From Astropecten irregularis (Eukaryota; Echinodermata; Asteroidea; Paxillosida; Astropectinidae): a stretch of DNA of 64,000 nt. Of the stretch, positions 1-11,497 are shown one piece after another (the stretch's first letter is position 1; the number at the start of each line of letters is the position of its first letter). Under the pieces are notes generated by a model. It searched no databases. It was not told the DNA's origin and saw only the letters and a program-made list of their open reading frames with translations. The translations under genes and the position numbers were made by a program. The DNA lies in contig OZ020265.1 in NCBI GenBank assembly GCA_963971285.1, forward strand, positions 5,372,270 through 5,436,269, in the 5' to 3' direction.

Positions 1-898
1 TCAAGGTCGGGTTTCTACTACACAATTCACATCATGTCAAATTGATTTTGTTAAAGGATGTGGCTAGGTTGATCCTTAAAGCTTTACATTTAATGTGTAC
101 AAATTATAACTGGGTTATTTTTCAAAGTGCGAAAAAATACATAACTTATAACCCATATGGTAGTGCTCTAATTTTCACAAATACCACATATTATTGAGAT
201 ATTTGTTTTGTAGAAAAAAAAATAACCTGGAAGAAAATTATTCCTCCTTCACAAGATCGCTGGATATTTAACCATTTCTTTTTTCACAAATTACCTCGAG
301 GCTGTCCTTGAGTTATATGAGAAGAAAATAGATATTCAATTTGGTTTTTGTTTTTTATGAGGAAGAAGAAAAAACAAAGGCTTTCCTCTTCCGCGAAAAA
401 GCCAAAAATATAGGCTGTTGATGACTTTTGATTGATTAAAATTCCATCTATATCCTCTTCGTGTGACCCCCATGTACCGTTTCTCTAATTGCAGCAAAGC
501 TTAAGCTGTGCATGTGTATTTCAAATGCATACATGTATGTGATTGGTTTCATGACTTCTTACTGTCAAACGAACAAAGGGTAACGACTATTACAAGGAAG
601 ACCATCAACATAGGACTGGATATTTCAGTCAGTAAATGCGCCGGTACGGTATTCTGGAGGTCGCTGGTTCAAATCCCGCTCCAGTAACTTTATCTGTGAC
701 CACGTTTCAATGACTTAAAATAAAGTTAGTTTCCCATGCAATATATTTTTTGCACGACCCCCATAAATCTAAAATCAACAATAATTTATCTTGGTGATTT
801 TTGTTTTGAAATTCAATTTCCGTTTTAGTTGACTGGAGCTCAAGTCCTTTAGAAAATCAAGCAATTGTTTTCCTCATACATTTTTTATGTGTATTTAC
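1..898. other. Non-coding, probably intron or 3' flank of the EGF gene
   Basis: I see no convincing coding sequence here. The stretch is AT-rich, and its only recognisable content is the tRNA-derived SINE at about 545-725. It lies downstream, on the minus strand, of the EGF exon that ends at 899 with a GT donor, so at least part of it should be intron. Confidence 0.5.
545..725 (+). repeat. tRNA-derived SINE copy
   Basis: Positions 635-690 look like the 3' half of a tRNA, with a B-box-like GGTTCAAATCCC and a closing CTCCAGT. The preceding block (about 560-625, containing accatcaacataggactgga) and the following block match the reverse complement of 18905-19070. Two dispersed copies sharing flanks on both sides of a tRNA-like core point to a SINE rather than a tRNA gene. 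The A-box half is degraded in this copy. Confidence 0.6.
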
Positions 899-1015
899 CT
901 TGTTCACAGTTTTGAAATGCGTAACCAGGAGTACAATGACAGATGTACATAGTAATATCCGAGGGATCAACTGCACACCTTGCTCCATTCATACAAGGGT
1001 TGGAAGTACAAATAT
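899..1015 (-). CDS. EGF-like domain exon (third seen in transcript order)
   Basis: Read on the minus strand, this 117-nt exon starts after an acceptor ending TTCACAG and ends before a GTAAATAC donor; both junctions are phase 1. It encodes a full EGF-like module with six cysteines, in the pattern ICTSNPC, MNGARC, YICHC and TPGYAFQNC. EGF modules are extracellular and disulphide-bonded, and symmetric phase 1-1 exons are typical of shuffled EGF domains in secreted or membrane receptors. The two other EGF exons in the window have exactly the same length and phase and nearly the same acceptor context, so all three probably belong to one gene whose remaining exons lie outside. I cannot name the protein. 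No Asn/Asp hydroxylation motif is obvious, so calcium binding is uncertain. Confidence 0.8.
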
Positions 1016-1059
1016 CTGTGAAGAGAATCAGAAACATTATTTATCATTATCATTTATCA

Positions 1060-1230
1060 TTATATTTTGACAGGAATATTTCCTTTTGGGCAATCCTTCG
1101 GGAGCTGATTGGATTATTATGTAGTTATTGTATTTGTTTTGTCCTGTTCTATTGAAAGTGTTAATTGTTGTTCTTGTGCTTTGTAACTTGTTCTTCCCGA
1201 GAAATGAAATAAATACTAAATACTAAACAG
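1060..1230 (+). mobile_element. Truncated 3' tail of a non-LTR retrotransposon
   Basis: The stretch ends with a gaaatgaaataaatac / taaatactaaa run, the short A/T-rich tandem tail seen at 3' ends of CR1/L2-type LINEs. It sits immediately upstream (minus strand) of the EGF exon and has no open frame of its own. The family assignment rests only on the style of the tail. Confidence 0.4.
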
Positions 1231-1320
1231 AAAATTATGAGATATTCCTTTACTCCCTGAAAAATCCCCCTTTTAAGGCATAAAAAGACTAAGAATTCCA
1301 AATTCAGTATTATGTATATT

Positions 1321-1905
1321 AGGGTGTAGTGAATTTAAAAAAAATGACTTTGAAGTTCTGAATAGGCTAAAAGAAAATGCTCTGGCAATATATAAGACCT
1401 ACCAGAGTGAAAAAAAAAATCTCAAATATTTTGCCCAACCAAAAAATGGATTGAAAATTTGATTAAAAACTGCTGAGTCATGCTGAGTCAGCGTTTTATT
1501 ATTTTTTTTTAAGGTTTTCAATCAAAGTTTCATTTCTCTGATTTTCCTTTTGAATTTGCAACAAGGTGACTTTGGGCAATACATGTACATTTAACTTGTT
1601 TCACCAATGATTTAATTAACTAATCATTTTAATTGATTTGAATCAAGGAAAATATGTTAAATATCAATTGAAGTCCTGGTGCATAACACATGTGCATACT
1701 TTAAAAGGACATGTAGGCCTAAGCATCAATATTTTGCTTCAGGGAAATGTTTTCATCTACAAAAGATGCTAGTCCCTGTCTATTCTGTTTTAGTATAATG
1801 TAAACATATGCCTCATATTCTTGACAAATGTTTGGTACTAGTTTGTTAGGGATGTTTGGTCCAGGCTTGGTAAGAGTATAAGCTCTGGAAAAGTGAGGAA
1901 AAAAA
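1321..1905 (+). repeat. Left arm of a large imperfect inverted repeat
   Basis: This arm begins with gggtgtagtgaattt and includes the tracts at 1480-1560 (tgctgagtcatgctgagtca) and 1680-1900. Each has a reverse-complement partner in 3125-3812: for example attcactacaccc at 3797, the tgactcagcatgactcagc tract near 3540, and the cttacaagcctggacaag tract near 3151. The two arms enclose about 1.2 kb. This is the structure of a foldback or long-TIR DNA transposon lying in the EGF-gene intron. Confidence 0.7.
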
Positions 1906-3124
1906 ATCAGCTTGTGTCGAATGAGATTTATTTTCATGTAGCAGCTTTATAAGTGATATAGACTTGGTGCCACGCTTCTGTAAAAATGTCCAATCAATAT
2001 GCAGTTTCAAAGAACAATTAGCAATTGGTACAAACAGGGAATGCAATTCAGCTACATGTTTGATACTGTGAGGTCGAGAAATATGAGATTTACACGCATG
2101 GCCTATGAGTCTGATCTTCATAATCTTCTGGACATCTGTACACATGTAATTGTAAAGCTCTACGTGTACATCTCCCTGACTGTCAGGATTACTGGAACAT
2201 CATGCATCATAGGAACAGCTGCAAACAAAACTGTGATCTTGTTTATTTAAGCTATATAAACTGTCAGGAAAACAAAGTCCCTGAAAGTTAGGATGAGTTT
2301 TTATACCAAGTAAGTATAGTATACAGGTCCATGGTCAGTCATTTACTGGAGAGTTAGAACAGAACTGAAAGAGCAGCTGTGCACTCGGGTTGTGGTTGAT
2401 GCTATAGGCCTACCATCTCCTCCTTTTCCATGTCTGGAAGATCCGAGTTTGAGTCAACTATATACTTTTTCAGGTAGTCATCAAGATGATCTTGCTCTCT
2501 AAGAATCAGGCCCTGTCTGCCATTCATAGTGGTTAACATTGGTACAGAGAAGTTTGTCATTGTATGTCTGCACTAAACATCCCAATGTTGCTCGTAGACG
2601 ATCCATTGTGGTCAAGTTATATGCTTGGACATGTTTGATGATGTGGAGATCAAAGGATGCAGTGTTGATGATAAGAGTGGAGATGTGGTAGAGGATGGGT
2701 TATTCTCATTGCATAAATCTATTTTGCCCTTCAAAGTGCCAACTGTATAATTCCATGCAACCTCAAACAATTGATGATCGAATACTTGACTGAAAGAAAG
2801 AAGTACATGTACTGACAGAACCACCACTGATCAAAAACTAATCAAATTGCGAAATAAAACAAATACAGACAGAACCTCTTGTCGGCCCAGAGTACCCATG
2901 TCGCACTTAACCAGTGGTGCATGGATGTTAGATTATCAGATGCTAGGCAGCCATAGTATGGGGTGGATCAACAAGATGGATTTATTACACAGGGACTAGG
3001 GGACTAGACTAGAAATAGAATTCGGATAAAAACATTTTCCTCAAATCAGGGCTTGGATACCTACTTGTGAAGTGTGTACTGAGCATCAAGATAGTGTTCG
3101 GTATATATATATGTATTTTCACAA
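1906..3124. other. Spacer between the inverted-repeat arms
   Basis: Short open frames occur on both strands, but none looks like a protein and none is flanked by usable splice sites. I see no transposase motif, so if the arms bound a transposon this copy is non-autonomous. Confidence 0.5.
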
Positions 3125-3812
3125 AGCATTTTTTTTTCACTTTACCAGAGCTTACAAGCCTGGACAAGACATCCCTACTAGCACCAAACATTTGCCAAGG
3201 ATAGGCGGCATATGTTTACATTATACCAGAACAGAGTAGACAGGGACTAGCATCTATTGCAGATGAAAACATTTTCATCAAGCAGAACATTGATGCTTAG
3301 GGCCTACATGTCCTTTTAAAGTATGCACATGTGCTATGCACCAGGACTTCGACTGATATTTAACATATTTTCTTTGATTCAAATCAATCAAAATGTTAAG
3401 TTAATTAAATCATTGGTGAAACAAGTTAAAGGTATTGCCCAAAGTCACCTTGTTGCAAATTCAAAAGGAAAATCAGAGAAAACACGACCAGAAATGAAAC
3501 TTTGATTGAAAACCTAAAAAGAAAAACAATAAAACGCTGACTCAGCATGACTCAGCACCTTTTTACCGAATTTTCAATCCATTTTTAGGTTCATTTCAAT
3601 TCAATTCAATTTTACATTTATTTCCATATTGGTAAATATTGACACAGACAAATAATATAAATTAAGTTAAAAGCAAAATCAAAAACAAAAAATCAGGAGA
3701 TATACAAATAATACAATGAGAAAGATGGTTGGGCAAAATATTTTTGAATTTAATATTTTTTTCACTCTCGTAGGTCTTATATATTGCCAGAGCAATTCAC
3801 TACACCCTAAAT
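3125..3812 (-). repeat. Right arm of the inverted repeat, carrying its own insertion
   Basis: This is the reverse complement of 1321-1905. About 150 bp (roughly 3588-3737, a tcaattcaattcaatttt tract followed by A-rich sequence) has no partner in the left arm. It looks like a small retroposon tail inserted after the arms formed; the arm homology resumes at 3737 with ttgggcaaaatatt. Confidence 0.65.
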
Positions 3813-4151
3813 TGTATATTTATCGTAAATTAAGGTTAAGAGAGGGGCTGTAGTAACACCACATAGGCCTATGCACACAACACACACAACACAAACACAC
3901 AATAAAGAAGAAGGAATGCCCGATCGATTTATAGTATTATGAGTGAATATAGATAATAATTATATGAGAACGACTGGTTGATGAGACTGGATACAAAAAC
4001 AGAATAATTACACATAATATGGAATGGAGTAAATGGAACATAGTCATACGCCAAATTCTGAAAGTGGATTTAAATGAAGTTGAAATTCCCTTTTCTAAAT
4101 CAAAGCAATGATCAGAATTGTTTTGTCAGATGGATTTTGATATGAAATCAC

Positions 4152-4268
4152 CTTCTTGACAGGTGACACCGTAGTATCCAGGAACACAGTCACAGCTGTA
4201 CGTGGTAAACGTTGCATTTAATACGCAGGTTCCTCCGTTCATACAAGGGCCGGAAATACAGACATCAA
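4152..4268 (-). CDS. EGF-like domain exon (second seen in transcript order)
   Basis: This is a minus-strand exon of 117 nt with phase 1 at both ends, an acceptor ending TTCACAG and a donor GTGATT. It encodes one complete EGF-like module with six cysteines, visible as VDVCISGPCMNGGTC, YSCDC and VPGYYGVTCQ. The C-x-C-x-P-G-Y/F-x-G-x-x-C ending is diagnostic of the fold. Upstream intron sequence (CTGATTCTCTTCACAG in transcript sense) is the same as at the other two EGF exons. It is one of a tandem series from a secreted or cell-surface protein that I cannot name from three modules. Confidence 0.85.
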
Positions 4269-4654
4269 CTGTGAAGAGAATCAGACAAAACGTATTTAAG
4301 GGATGGTACAGAATTGATAAGACAAAATACACTCAAGATCACAGATTCACATAAAACTTACCCAGTGTAATGCCGATGATAGGAAAAAACATCCCATGAA
4401 ATGTTTTTGTCTGGAATGCGATTTTCGTTGAGAAATAAATGAAACCATTTTCCGATTGGAATAAATCGCTTCGAAGCGTTTTTATTATGAACGCTTAATA
4501 TCGTTGAAATGTGTAAACGAGTTTTCAAGATTTTCTCATGACCCAGATGGCTGATTGACCACGAACTTCTACAGGTTTGTCAGTTAATGTATATGATGGC
4601 TTAAATAATGTGTTTTCACTGTCAGCAACGGTTTTGTCCCAAAAAACATTTCTT

Positions 4655-4935
4655 TACCAACCCTTTAAAGGTAATATCATACTTTGGTTTTTATCAAAGA
4701 AATACAGATTCATGCGCGGGCAAAAATATCGAGACAGATACAGAAACAGTGATCTGTAAAAATGTCAGTCCCATACAGTGCCCACTTTTTGAGAAAATCG
4801 TGAAAAACGGCCACAATTTTTCGTAAGTCTGTTCTCTTTTATTTTTGATCTTGTAAAAGATCAAAAAGATTTTCGGTCGTTGTTTTACTCATTTCTGGAT
4901 AATACACCATTTCAGACGGAAACATTTTTACTGTA
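4655..4935 (+). repeat. Fragment of the TTAAAGGTA MITE family
   Basis: The tract beginning cctttaaaggtaatatcat and running through a 'gggcaaaaatatc' motif to 'tttctggataatacacc' matches, on the opposite strand, the complete copy at 49383-49735. Other pieces of the same family occur near 19560-19745, 46380-46660 and 57870-57912 plus 63837-64000. Only one terminal repeat is recognisable here. Confidence 0.65.
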
Positions 4936-6678
4936 AATTTCTACTAGCATCATCATCATACCCTAAAAATGTATAAGTAAATCAGTGAACATTATGATAA
5001 TGTAATATATTCCCCCGAAACATCATGGCCTACTAAAGCATATTGTAAATTTCTAAATTTGGAAAATGAATCAGAAATAGGCATATTTTACGCTGCAGGG
5101 TCACCGTGATGGCGACCGCCCCTGTACCGGATCTGTACCTTGAGCAGGCGGAAAGCCAGCATTGTCACTCTGGGGGTAAACATCGGTGTCGTCCCTATGC
5201 CCACTCCATTGCGTCTCTTATGCATCCCTTTCCATTTACCAATCTTCTTCTTTTTTCACCCTCCTTCCCTTTTTTTTCGCGTTCCCTATTTTGTTTGTCC
5301 CAATTGCGTTGGCCCCAACAAGCTATTAAATATAAATAGAGTCTTTTAAGGTACTATTTGCATGCAAAGTACAGTTTTGAAAGTGTTGCAATCAATTAGT
5401 TAAAGGGACGGTATAGAACTGGTTTCTGCGACAAACCCTTGCTGACAGTGAGATTACAATATATACTCCAACATATACCTTAATTGACAAACCAGAAGAA
5501 GTTTGAGGTCAATCAGCAATCTGGGTCACGAGTAAATTGTGAAAACCTGTTTACACAACATGTCTAGTTTTTTGTTATTTTCCTTTTTCCCAAACTTGTC
5601 AGCAGGACTTCTATATGGCGGTTACAAGACATTGACTTGAAACTTGGTGGGAACTTCGGTCGTGATGGCAAATTGTGCCTAGAAGAATAACGTCGTGATG
5701 ACGCCACCGGGTATCAAATTACACGCGTTTTGGGGAAAAAGTTGGTGCTCTATAACTTGAGAACCACATGTGCTACGATTTTGATATTGGCATATGTAAC
5801 TCAACACGTGAATCTCAACAATAAATTTAGTGCTGTGTACAAATTACCTTCACTTCCGGTGTTACTGGAAGTTGAAGTTTGACTCAAAATAACTCGAAAA
5901 CGGCTAAAATATAGAGAAGGTCTTGGGCTTTCAGAAAATATGAACAATGACGGCGTGCGGGCTATATAGCGCCCTATATGGTTGATTAAAGATATACAGT
6001 GATTATTTAATCCTAAAGTAAACAATGGATTTCCGCCAAATTCAGGAAGTGTGAAGCACTTATGCACCTTGATGCATGCATGTGTGTGAAATTTGAAATC
6101 TGTGACGTCATGCAACGGAAGTTATACGCTGTTAAAGGAAAAAAAGTGTCGTAATTGGTGAAATGCCATTTACTCGGTAATAACATTACATACATGAACG
6201 AAAATTGCAAAGAATTTACATCGTTCGCATTCCATGATTGCAAATGTTCAGTTACTTGTGATGAACTAACCGGAAGTTATTGTCCAGACAATGTTATATA
6301 TTTTTAAAGGTGACGCCATTTTCTATACTCTATCAGTCAGTGTACAAATACAGCAATCAGCATGATTAGTATTTTGTTCTGTCACACAGTTTAAGTGTAC
6401 ATGTATTTCAATATGCCATTATAAGAGAGACAATTGATCACATACGTTCCAACATAATGTTCGCATAACAGTTTCACTACGAAATGACACCCTGAACACC
6501 TTGTGATTGTTCCCACAATCACAATGTCTAGTTTTTTTGTTTCTGGTTTTTTTAATACAATCAATTATCATGAAGGATCCTGCTAGGTCCGGCTAGGTCT
6601 GACATGATCCGACTCTTACACACACACAAACAATCAATTTTTGGGTCATAATATATTATGTTAATGGTGCCTATTTAC
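4936..6678. other. EGF-gene intron without recognised genes
   Basis: Short open frames on both strands (for example near 5106 and 5801) have no recognisable composition or splice context. The stretch includes moderately repetitive AT-rich sequence, such as 'aaagggacggtatagaactgg' near 5402, which resembles transposon termini, but no boundaries could be set. Confidence 0.5.
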
Positions 6679-6795
6679 CTGTTTCACAGTTTAACCCAGT
6701 ATATCCAGCAGAACAATTACAGATGAATCCGCTTCCGGCGGAACTTTCCATACATTCTCCTTCATTCCTACAAGGGTTGGAATTACAGTAATTGT
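6679..6795 (-). CDS. EGF-like domain exon (first seen in transcript order)
   Basis: This is a minus-strand exon of 117 nt, phase 1 to phase 1, with acceptor TTCACAG and donor GTAAATAG. It encodes a six-cysteine EGF module: DNYCNSNPCRNEGEC, FICNC and SAGYTGLNCET. It is the most 5' exon of the gene that I can find. Because it starts in phase 1, at least one upstream exon must exist, presumably at higher coordinates or beyond them, yet the THAP transposon begins only 0.8 kb away. The upstream exon may therefore lie on the far side of that insertion. Confidence 0.85.
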
Positions 6796-7600
6796 CTGTG
6801 AAGAGAATCAGAAACGGAAAATAATGGCATCTTTCTGTACTCATGGACACCACCGATGTACGGATTGGTTCATACGTGAATGCACGTCAATTATCTAAAA
6901 ATCCAACCATTCCTAAGCCCCCATTCTGCTTTACCTTAGATGTATGTGTACTTAGAGTAAGGAGTCGCCACACAAAGGTTATTCTCGGTCACAACAATAA
7001 AACAAATTCTAGAAAGTAAAACAGCAGGATTCCAGTTAAACCAGTTACTTTGGTGGTTTTGAGACACATTCTTCTTTTTATTAACCTTTTTCATTTTGCC
7101 GACACTCATTGCTACGGCGATGCGCACGATTCACTTCTCAGAATCTAACTTGATATTTTAAGTGACTCTAGATTTGTACAAAGTCGGGTTTCGTATTAGT
7201 CTACAGAACATTTTTTAGGTCCAAATAGGTTTTTTGATTATTCTGTGTATCCTTTTTTTTTATCAAATGCTTGGCCCTAAGAACATGGATGGAACCCGGT
7301 CAACAGTGATTGGACTTCCAAGTTTGAGCTGTTTGGATGAAATCAGGCCTTAAAGTCGCTCTACATTGGTATGCGGGGGAGGGGGCTGCATATTTGTTAT
7401 TCTTGCACCAGTCAATATGGCCGTTTCTATGTATTTTCCTTTTGGTGGAATTTTCTTAAAACGTCATTGGTCACCCTACAGAAAATTGAAAGGAAATTGA
7501 AACATGAAGTTTGCACCTTTATTGTGGTATATAGCCTGAGTATCTGGGGAATTTTTGAGTATTTCCAATATTTTTTTTTTTATATTTGGTCATTTAGCAT
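6796..7600. other. Non-coding gap between EGF exon and THAP element
   Basis: No coding or structural feature is recognised. If the EGF gene continues upstream, this is intron. T-rich runs near 7250 and 7570 are unremarkable. Confidence 0.45.
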
Positions 7601-7888
7601 GGGAGCGATGGGAAATTATTTACTCGTCTGCAGAGCCGTAAATAAAGAGAGTTTGGCCAACCCGGTTTCAGGCCATCTCCTTCATGATTGGTCAATAGCC
7701 CTCACGTGACTACAAGGCGCCATGTTGGGGACCAACTTTGATCAATGAACTGCGTTCGTAATTTATGCGCGGGCTATTTAATTTTATAGTAACTCTCTAT
7801 CCGTCTGCTAGCTGCCTGTACGTCAACACATCCTAATCGAAGATTTTAATCAGTGACGGGACCTACGTTTTTTTTTGGACGTATAAAC

Positions 7889-9306
7889 ATGCCTTGCTGT
7901 GCTGCATGGGGCTGTTCAACTAGAAAAAACGCCGGGAAGCACATGTACCACTTTCCCCGCAACCCAGAAAGGAGAAAAATATGGGAAGTGAAGGTTCGCC
8001 GGGAAGGCTGGAAAGCTAATGACAACAGTATCTTGTGCGAGGTACGGGCCTACGCGTAACGCCTAGGCATTATTTTAAACTCAATCTAAACATGTTTACT
8101 AATACTAATAGGCCCTACTGATAATGTTTGGGGAGAGTATTAACGGGTTCACTTTTAATTATTTTAGTCTCTCTTTTGCATTTATTGATGCTGACATAGC
8201 TAAATGGCGGTTGGAACATAGGCTAGCCTACGCAATAAAGTAGAACAACTAACAGTTACAACTAGGGAACTCAAGTCATGCAAGTAGGCCTAACGTTACA
8301 TGATGTAGGCCTAACGTTAGAACTTGTAAACAAGTTGTAGGCCTAGGCCTATGTTTTCACATTCTTTGATGGGGGGTCTAAATAAACATTTCTAATTTAA
8401 TTTGATCGTTGATAACGTTAGGCCTACCCTGCGTGCCATGTGCAAGTGCAGAAGCGACCAACGGCAATATGAATGATGTATTGTTATTTTATTTCACACA
8501 ATGACACAGGCGTTCTCGATGGGAAATTGCTTGTAAAAGTGAGCTTCAGCTGCTCCAAACCACAGTGAAAACAGTAACATCTGAGTATCACTTTGGCCTT
8601 CTGATTTTAAGACTGACTGAAAAATTGGAAATTAGGTTTTGAAACAGCAGGTTTTGTTCATGACAGCCTGTAGGCCCTAGGCCTTAGTATACTTTATCAA
8701 AATATGTAGCCACTACTCACCATAGCTGTACAAGTTACAGCACTGACAAATTTGCTGTATTATAATACTAGGAATGGGAGGGGCCTACATAGAAAAAAAT
8801 ATGAACAATTTTATTTCTGTATATGTGGACAGTTCACATACCAACATTTGGGTGGAGAAACGTTATTTTCAAACCAAGGAATTACAGAATCATGCAATTT
8901 CACTTAATACCAAGGCATAGCCATATCATAGGTCATTGTACAGTTAGATACTGTTTAGTTTTAATTGAAACAATGGCAAAAATCTTAACCCTGGCTATGC
9001 AATCCTAGCCTATTCTATAGTCTTTATTGAATTGTCTTGTTTTTCCCATTCTTTTGAAGGATCACTTTGATGAGACACAATGCGAACAGAGTAGAGCTGA
9101 TGGCCTGAGGAAGTTAAAACCAAGCGCTGTGCCTACACAGTTTGCATTCACACCACCTTCAAAGATTGTGAAGGCTAGGAGACCTATGAAGAGAGACAGA
9201 GTGGATGTATCCTCTCCCCTGTCGAAGAGGAGACGACTGGAACACTCATATTGTCAGTCATCTCTTCCAGCTGGCACTCAGGAGAAGATTCATCATAGTG
9301 AAGATG
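7889..9306 (+). CDS. THAP zinc-finger DNA-binding domain, exons 1 and 2 of the transposase gene
   Basis: Exon 1 runs 7889-8041 and ends in phase 0 before GTACGG. Exon 2 runs 9060-9306, starts after a T-rich AG acceptor and ends in phase 1 before GTAATT. Joined, they show the C2CH THAP signature: MPCCAAWGC at the start, HFPRNPERRKIW in the middle, C-x2-H across the junction (LCE, then DHF), and LKPSAVPTQF at the end. The cysteines, histidine, FP, W and AVP of the family are all present. THAP domains bind the ends of P-type transposons and are found in vertebrate THAP9. The start was chosen because MPxCAAxGC is the canonical THAP N-terminus; an in-frame ATG at 7853 would add 12 atypical residues. 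The basic KRDRVDV..KRRRLE tail of exon 2 could be a nuclear localisation signal. Confidence 0.85.
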
Positions 9307-10007
9307 GTAATTATATGCATGTTGGAAACTTATCAGCTGTCTTTCATAAATTTCCACATTATTAATACCCATGCATACACTTTGGCATAGTGATTTCTTT
9401 TTTCATTATGTTTTAATAAGCCTATCTTTAATTTGGGAGCAATTAATTGCAGTTATAAACAAACTATATAAGACTTTGTGTTTGTCAGATTTAAGGCCAT
9501 GCATGGCAGAAGTACATACACACATAAAATGGTTTTGACCTTGATTTCAACTAATATATTATTTTTCAAACCTACTCAATCATGAGTCGATCAGTAATAT
9601 TTTACGGCGAGGGTTGTTGCACTCTGCATAATTGTACGACATGAAAAATAGCCAAGCCAAGGCCTACATGATGTACTGCAAATGGAGGTAAGAAGTGGTT
9701 CCTAACTTCCTTTCATAAAAATTATTTTTTTTTGTTGCTCCATTTAGAAGTTAAATCATACATATTAACAGTTCCCTTTGAGCTCATTATAAGTACTTAT
9801 TAATGTGTGGGTCAAAGAACATCATCTTAACATTCCATTTGAGTGTTATTTTTCCGAGCTTTTCATTATGTTTTCTTAGACCAGCTCGCCCAAAATACAT
9901 GTATCATGTTGTTATTCTTTGTCCCACATGGTTTTTAATGAAGATAGTCTTATATGTAGCTCAAGTTTCTAAAGATAAAAATATATGTTCATGTATGATA
10001 ATTGCAG

Positions 10008-11497
10008 ATTTGAAGCTGAATAATGTTGACTTTGACTGTAGAGAAGCACCACACCTGGTCTTAGTGCTGCTACAGAATGTGGAGTCAACATACTGGACAT
10101 GCCCAGTCAATAAGAAGGTAGGTGATCTGGCACTGTGTATGGGTGGTTCAGGGCCCAAATGATTTGGGTTCCAGTACTGCCAGGGACAATTTATTTGTTA
10201 CATGCAGTTGTCTCAACATCACAAAGCCAAACAGTTAATTTAAGCTGTCTATGAACCATGATTCTGTAAATTAATTCAGTTGAGTGGTTTGTGTCAGACA
10301 ATCTCCTCAGGATGCACAGTGAACATTTTTTTTTTTCAGATTTTCTATCTCCTTAACAGTCACACGACTTATTACAATACATATAGATTTCTCAAATAAA
10401 ACAAAAACTATGCATCTCCGGGTGGTTGTTTATATGACAGTTACATAACAATAATTCAGTCAGTTGAGTAGCCCTTAGTCTTGGTTCATGACATTGTTAT
10501 TACTCGAACATACAATCCATTTCCCCTCCCTGACCTGCAAGCACGTTCATACGTGTACATAAATACCTCTCTAGAACAACGTCTTGGGAATTCTGTTAAG
10601 GCCCTAAGTTGGGTGCGCACCTCGTTATGTAGCGCGCTATGACATCTCCATGACACATTGATGAATATGTATGATTACCCGCACTGGCTTGCATGCACAG
10701 ACATGTACGTTTATGTTAATTGGCTGTGCCTGGCTTCATAAGTAACGTATGCGCAGTGTGTTTCCCCCCCATTTTCGGGGGGGGGGGAGGTGAGATTTTA
10801 CAGGATTCCCAAGACATTGTTACTGACAGGTCCGTGCATTTGTGTGTGCGGATCACCTGTACGTACATACGTACATAAGTGCAGGTCAGTGTGGGTAATC
10901 GGTTCGAGTATCCACACCAACAACATCGTGAACCAAAACTAAGTAGCCCTCTGCCTGAAGTTCTGATTGAGATATTTTCCAAAGTAATGTGCTTACTTAT
11001 GATCCAAATTGTTCTCATTTTGAGCCTGGTTAGCTCAGTGGTAGAGCGTGGGATTTCAAGTCCCTGGTCGTGGGTTCAAGTCCCACACTAGGCGATAGAG
11101 AACTACGTTGGTAATAGATCACAGAATAATTGTACATACTGAGTAAAAATTTGGAACCAGAAGCATAACTAAAAGGGGAATTCAAAGATAGTGTGAAGTT
11201 GTCTGAGGGAAAACAGTATGCTTAAAAACCTTTATGAACCCCTGGACTTTGAGAAAGTGGTAGGGACTTAAAACCTCAATTACTGGACCACAAGGCCATT
11301 ATGTTGTCTATCCCACCCTTCTCATTAACCCACATTGTACTTTCTTTGGTTATGCTTGTGTATCCAAAGTGGTTTAATTCCTATTCAGTCAAAACGTATA
11401 TAATTACATCCTCCTAAAACACAGTATTTTTTCCCTTTTTGGTGTGTGCAGATTGCATGGGTACTGGAAGTATGTTGTGTCTATTTTACACTGGATT
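10008..11497 (+). CDS. Two candidate linker exons of the THAP-transposase gene
   Basis: Exon 10008-10117 follows a TAATTGCAG acceptor and ends before GTAGGT. It enters in phase 1, as needed after exon 2, and leaves in phase 0. Its product contains DFDCREAPHLVLVLL and YWTCPVNKK, which I do not recognise. A 46-nt piece at 11452-11497 follows a TGTGTGCAG acceptor, starts in phase 0 and leaves in phase 1 before GTGAGA, which would fit the next coding block at 12550. The frames chain correctly. However, direct splicing of exon 2 to 12550 is equally in frame, so these exons may be alternative or spurious. Confidence 0.35.
11024..11094 (+). tRNA. tRNA-like gene, apparent UCA anticodon
   Basis: The cloverleaf folds well. 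The 7-bp acceptor stem is GCCTGGT with ACTAGGC (one G-U). The D arm is GCTC/GAGC. The anticodon stem has four pairs plus a T-T mismatch. The loop TTTCAAG has U33 and anticodon TCA. The T arm is GTGGG/CCCAC. A box (TAGCTCAGTGG) and B box (GGTTCAAGTCC) are intact. At 71 nt with a short variable loop it is not a selenocysteine tRNA, the usual nuclear reader of UGA. No T-run terminator follows closely. It lies in an intron of the THAP transposon, so it may be a tRNA pseudogene or SINE head; an opal-suppressor tRNA is the alternative. Confidence 0.55.

Noticed and set aside
5106..5349. Overlapping ORFs in the EGF-gene intron
   Set aside because: Two overlapping short frames with no family resemblance or splice context.
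11024..11094. Selenocysteine tRNA
   Set aside because: The anticodon fits, but the 71-nt length, 7-bp acceptor stem and short variable loop do not match eukaryotic tRNA-Sec.
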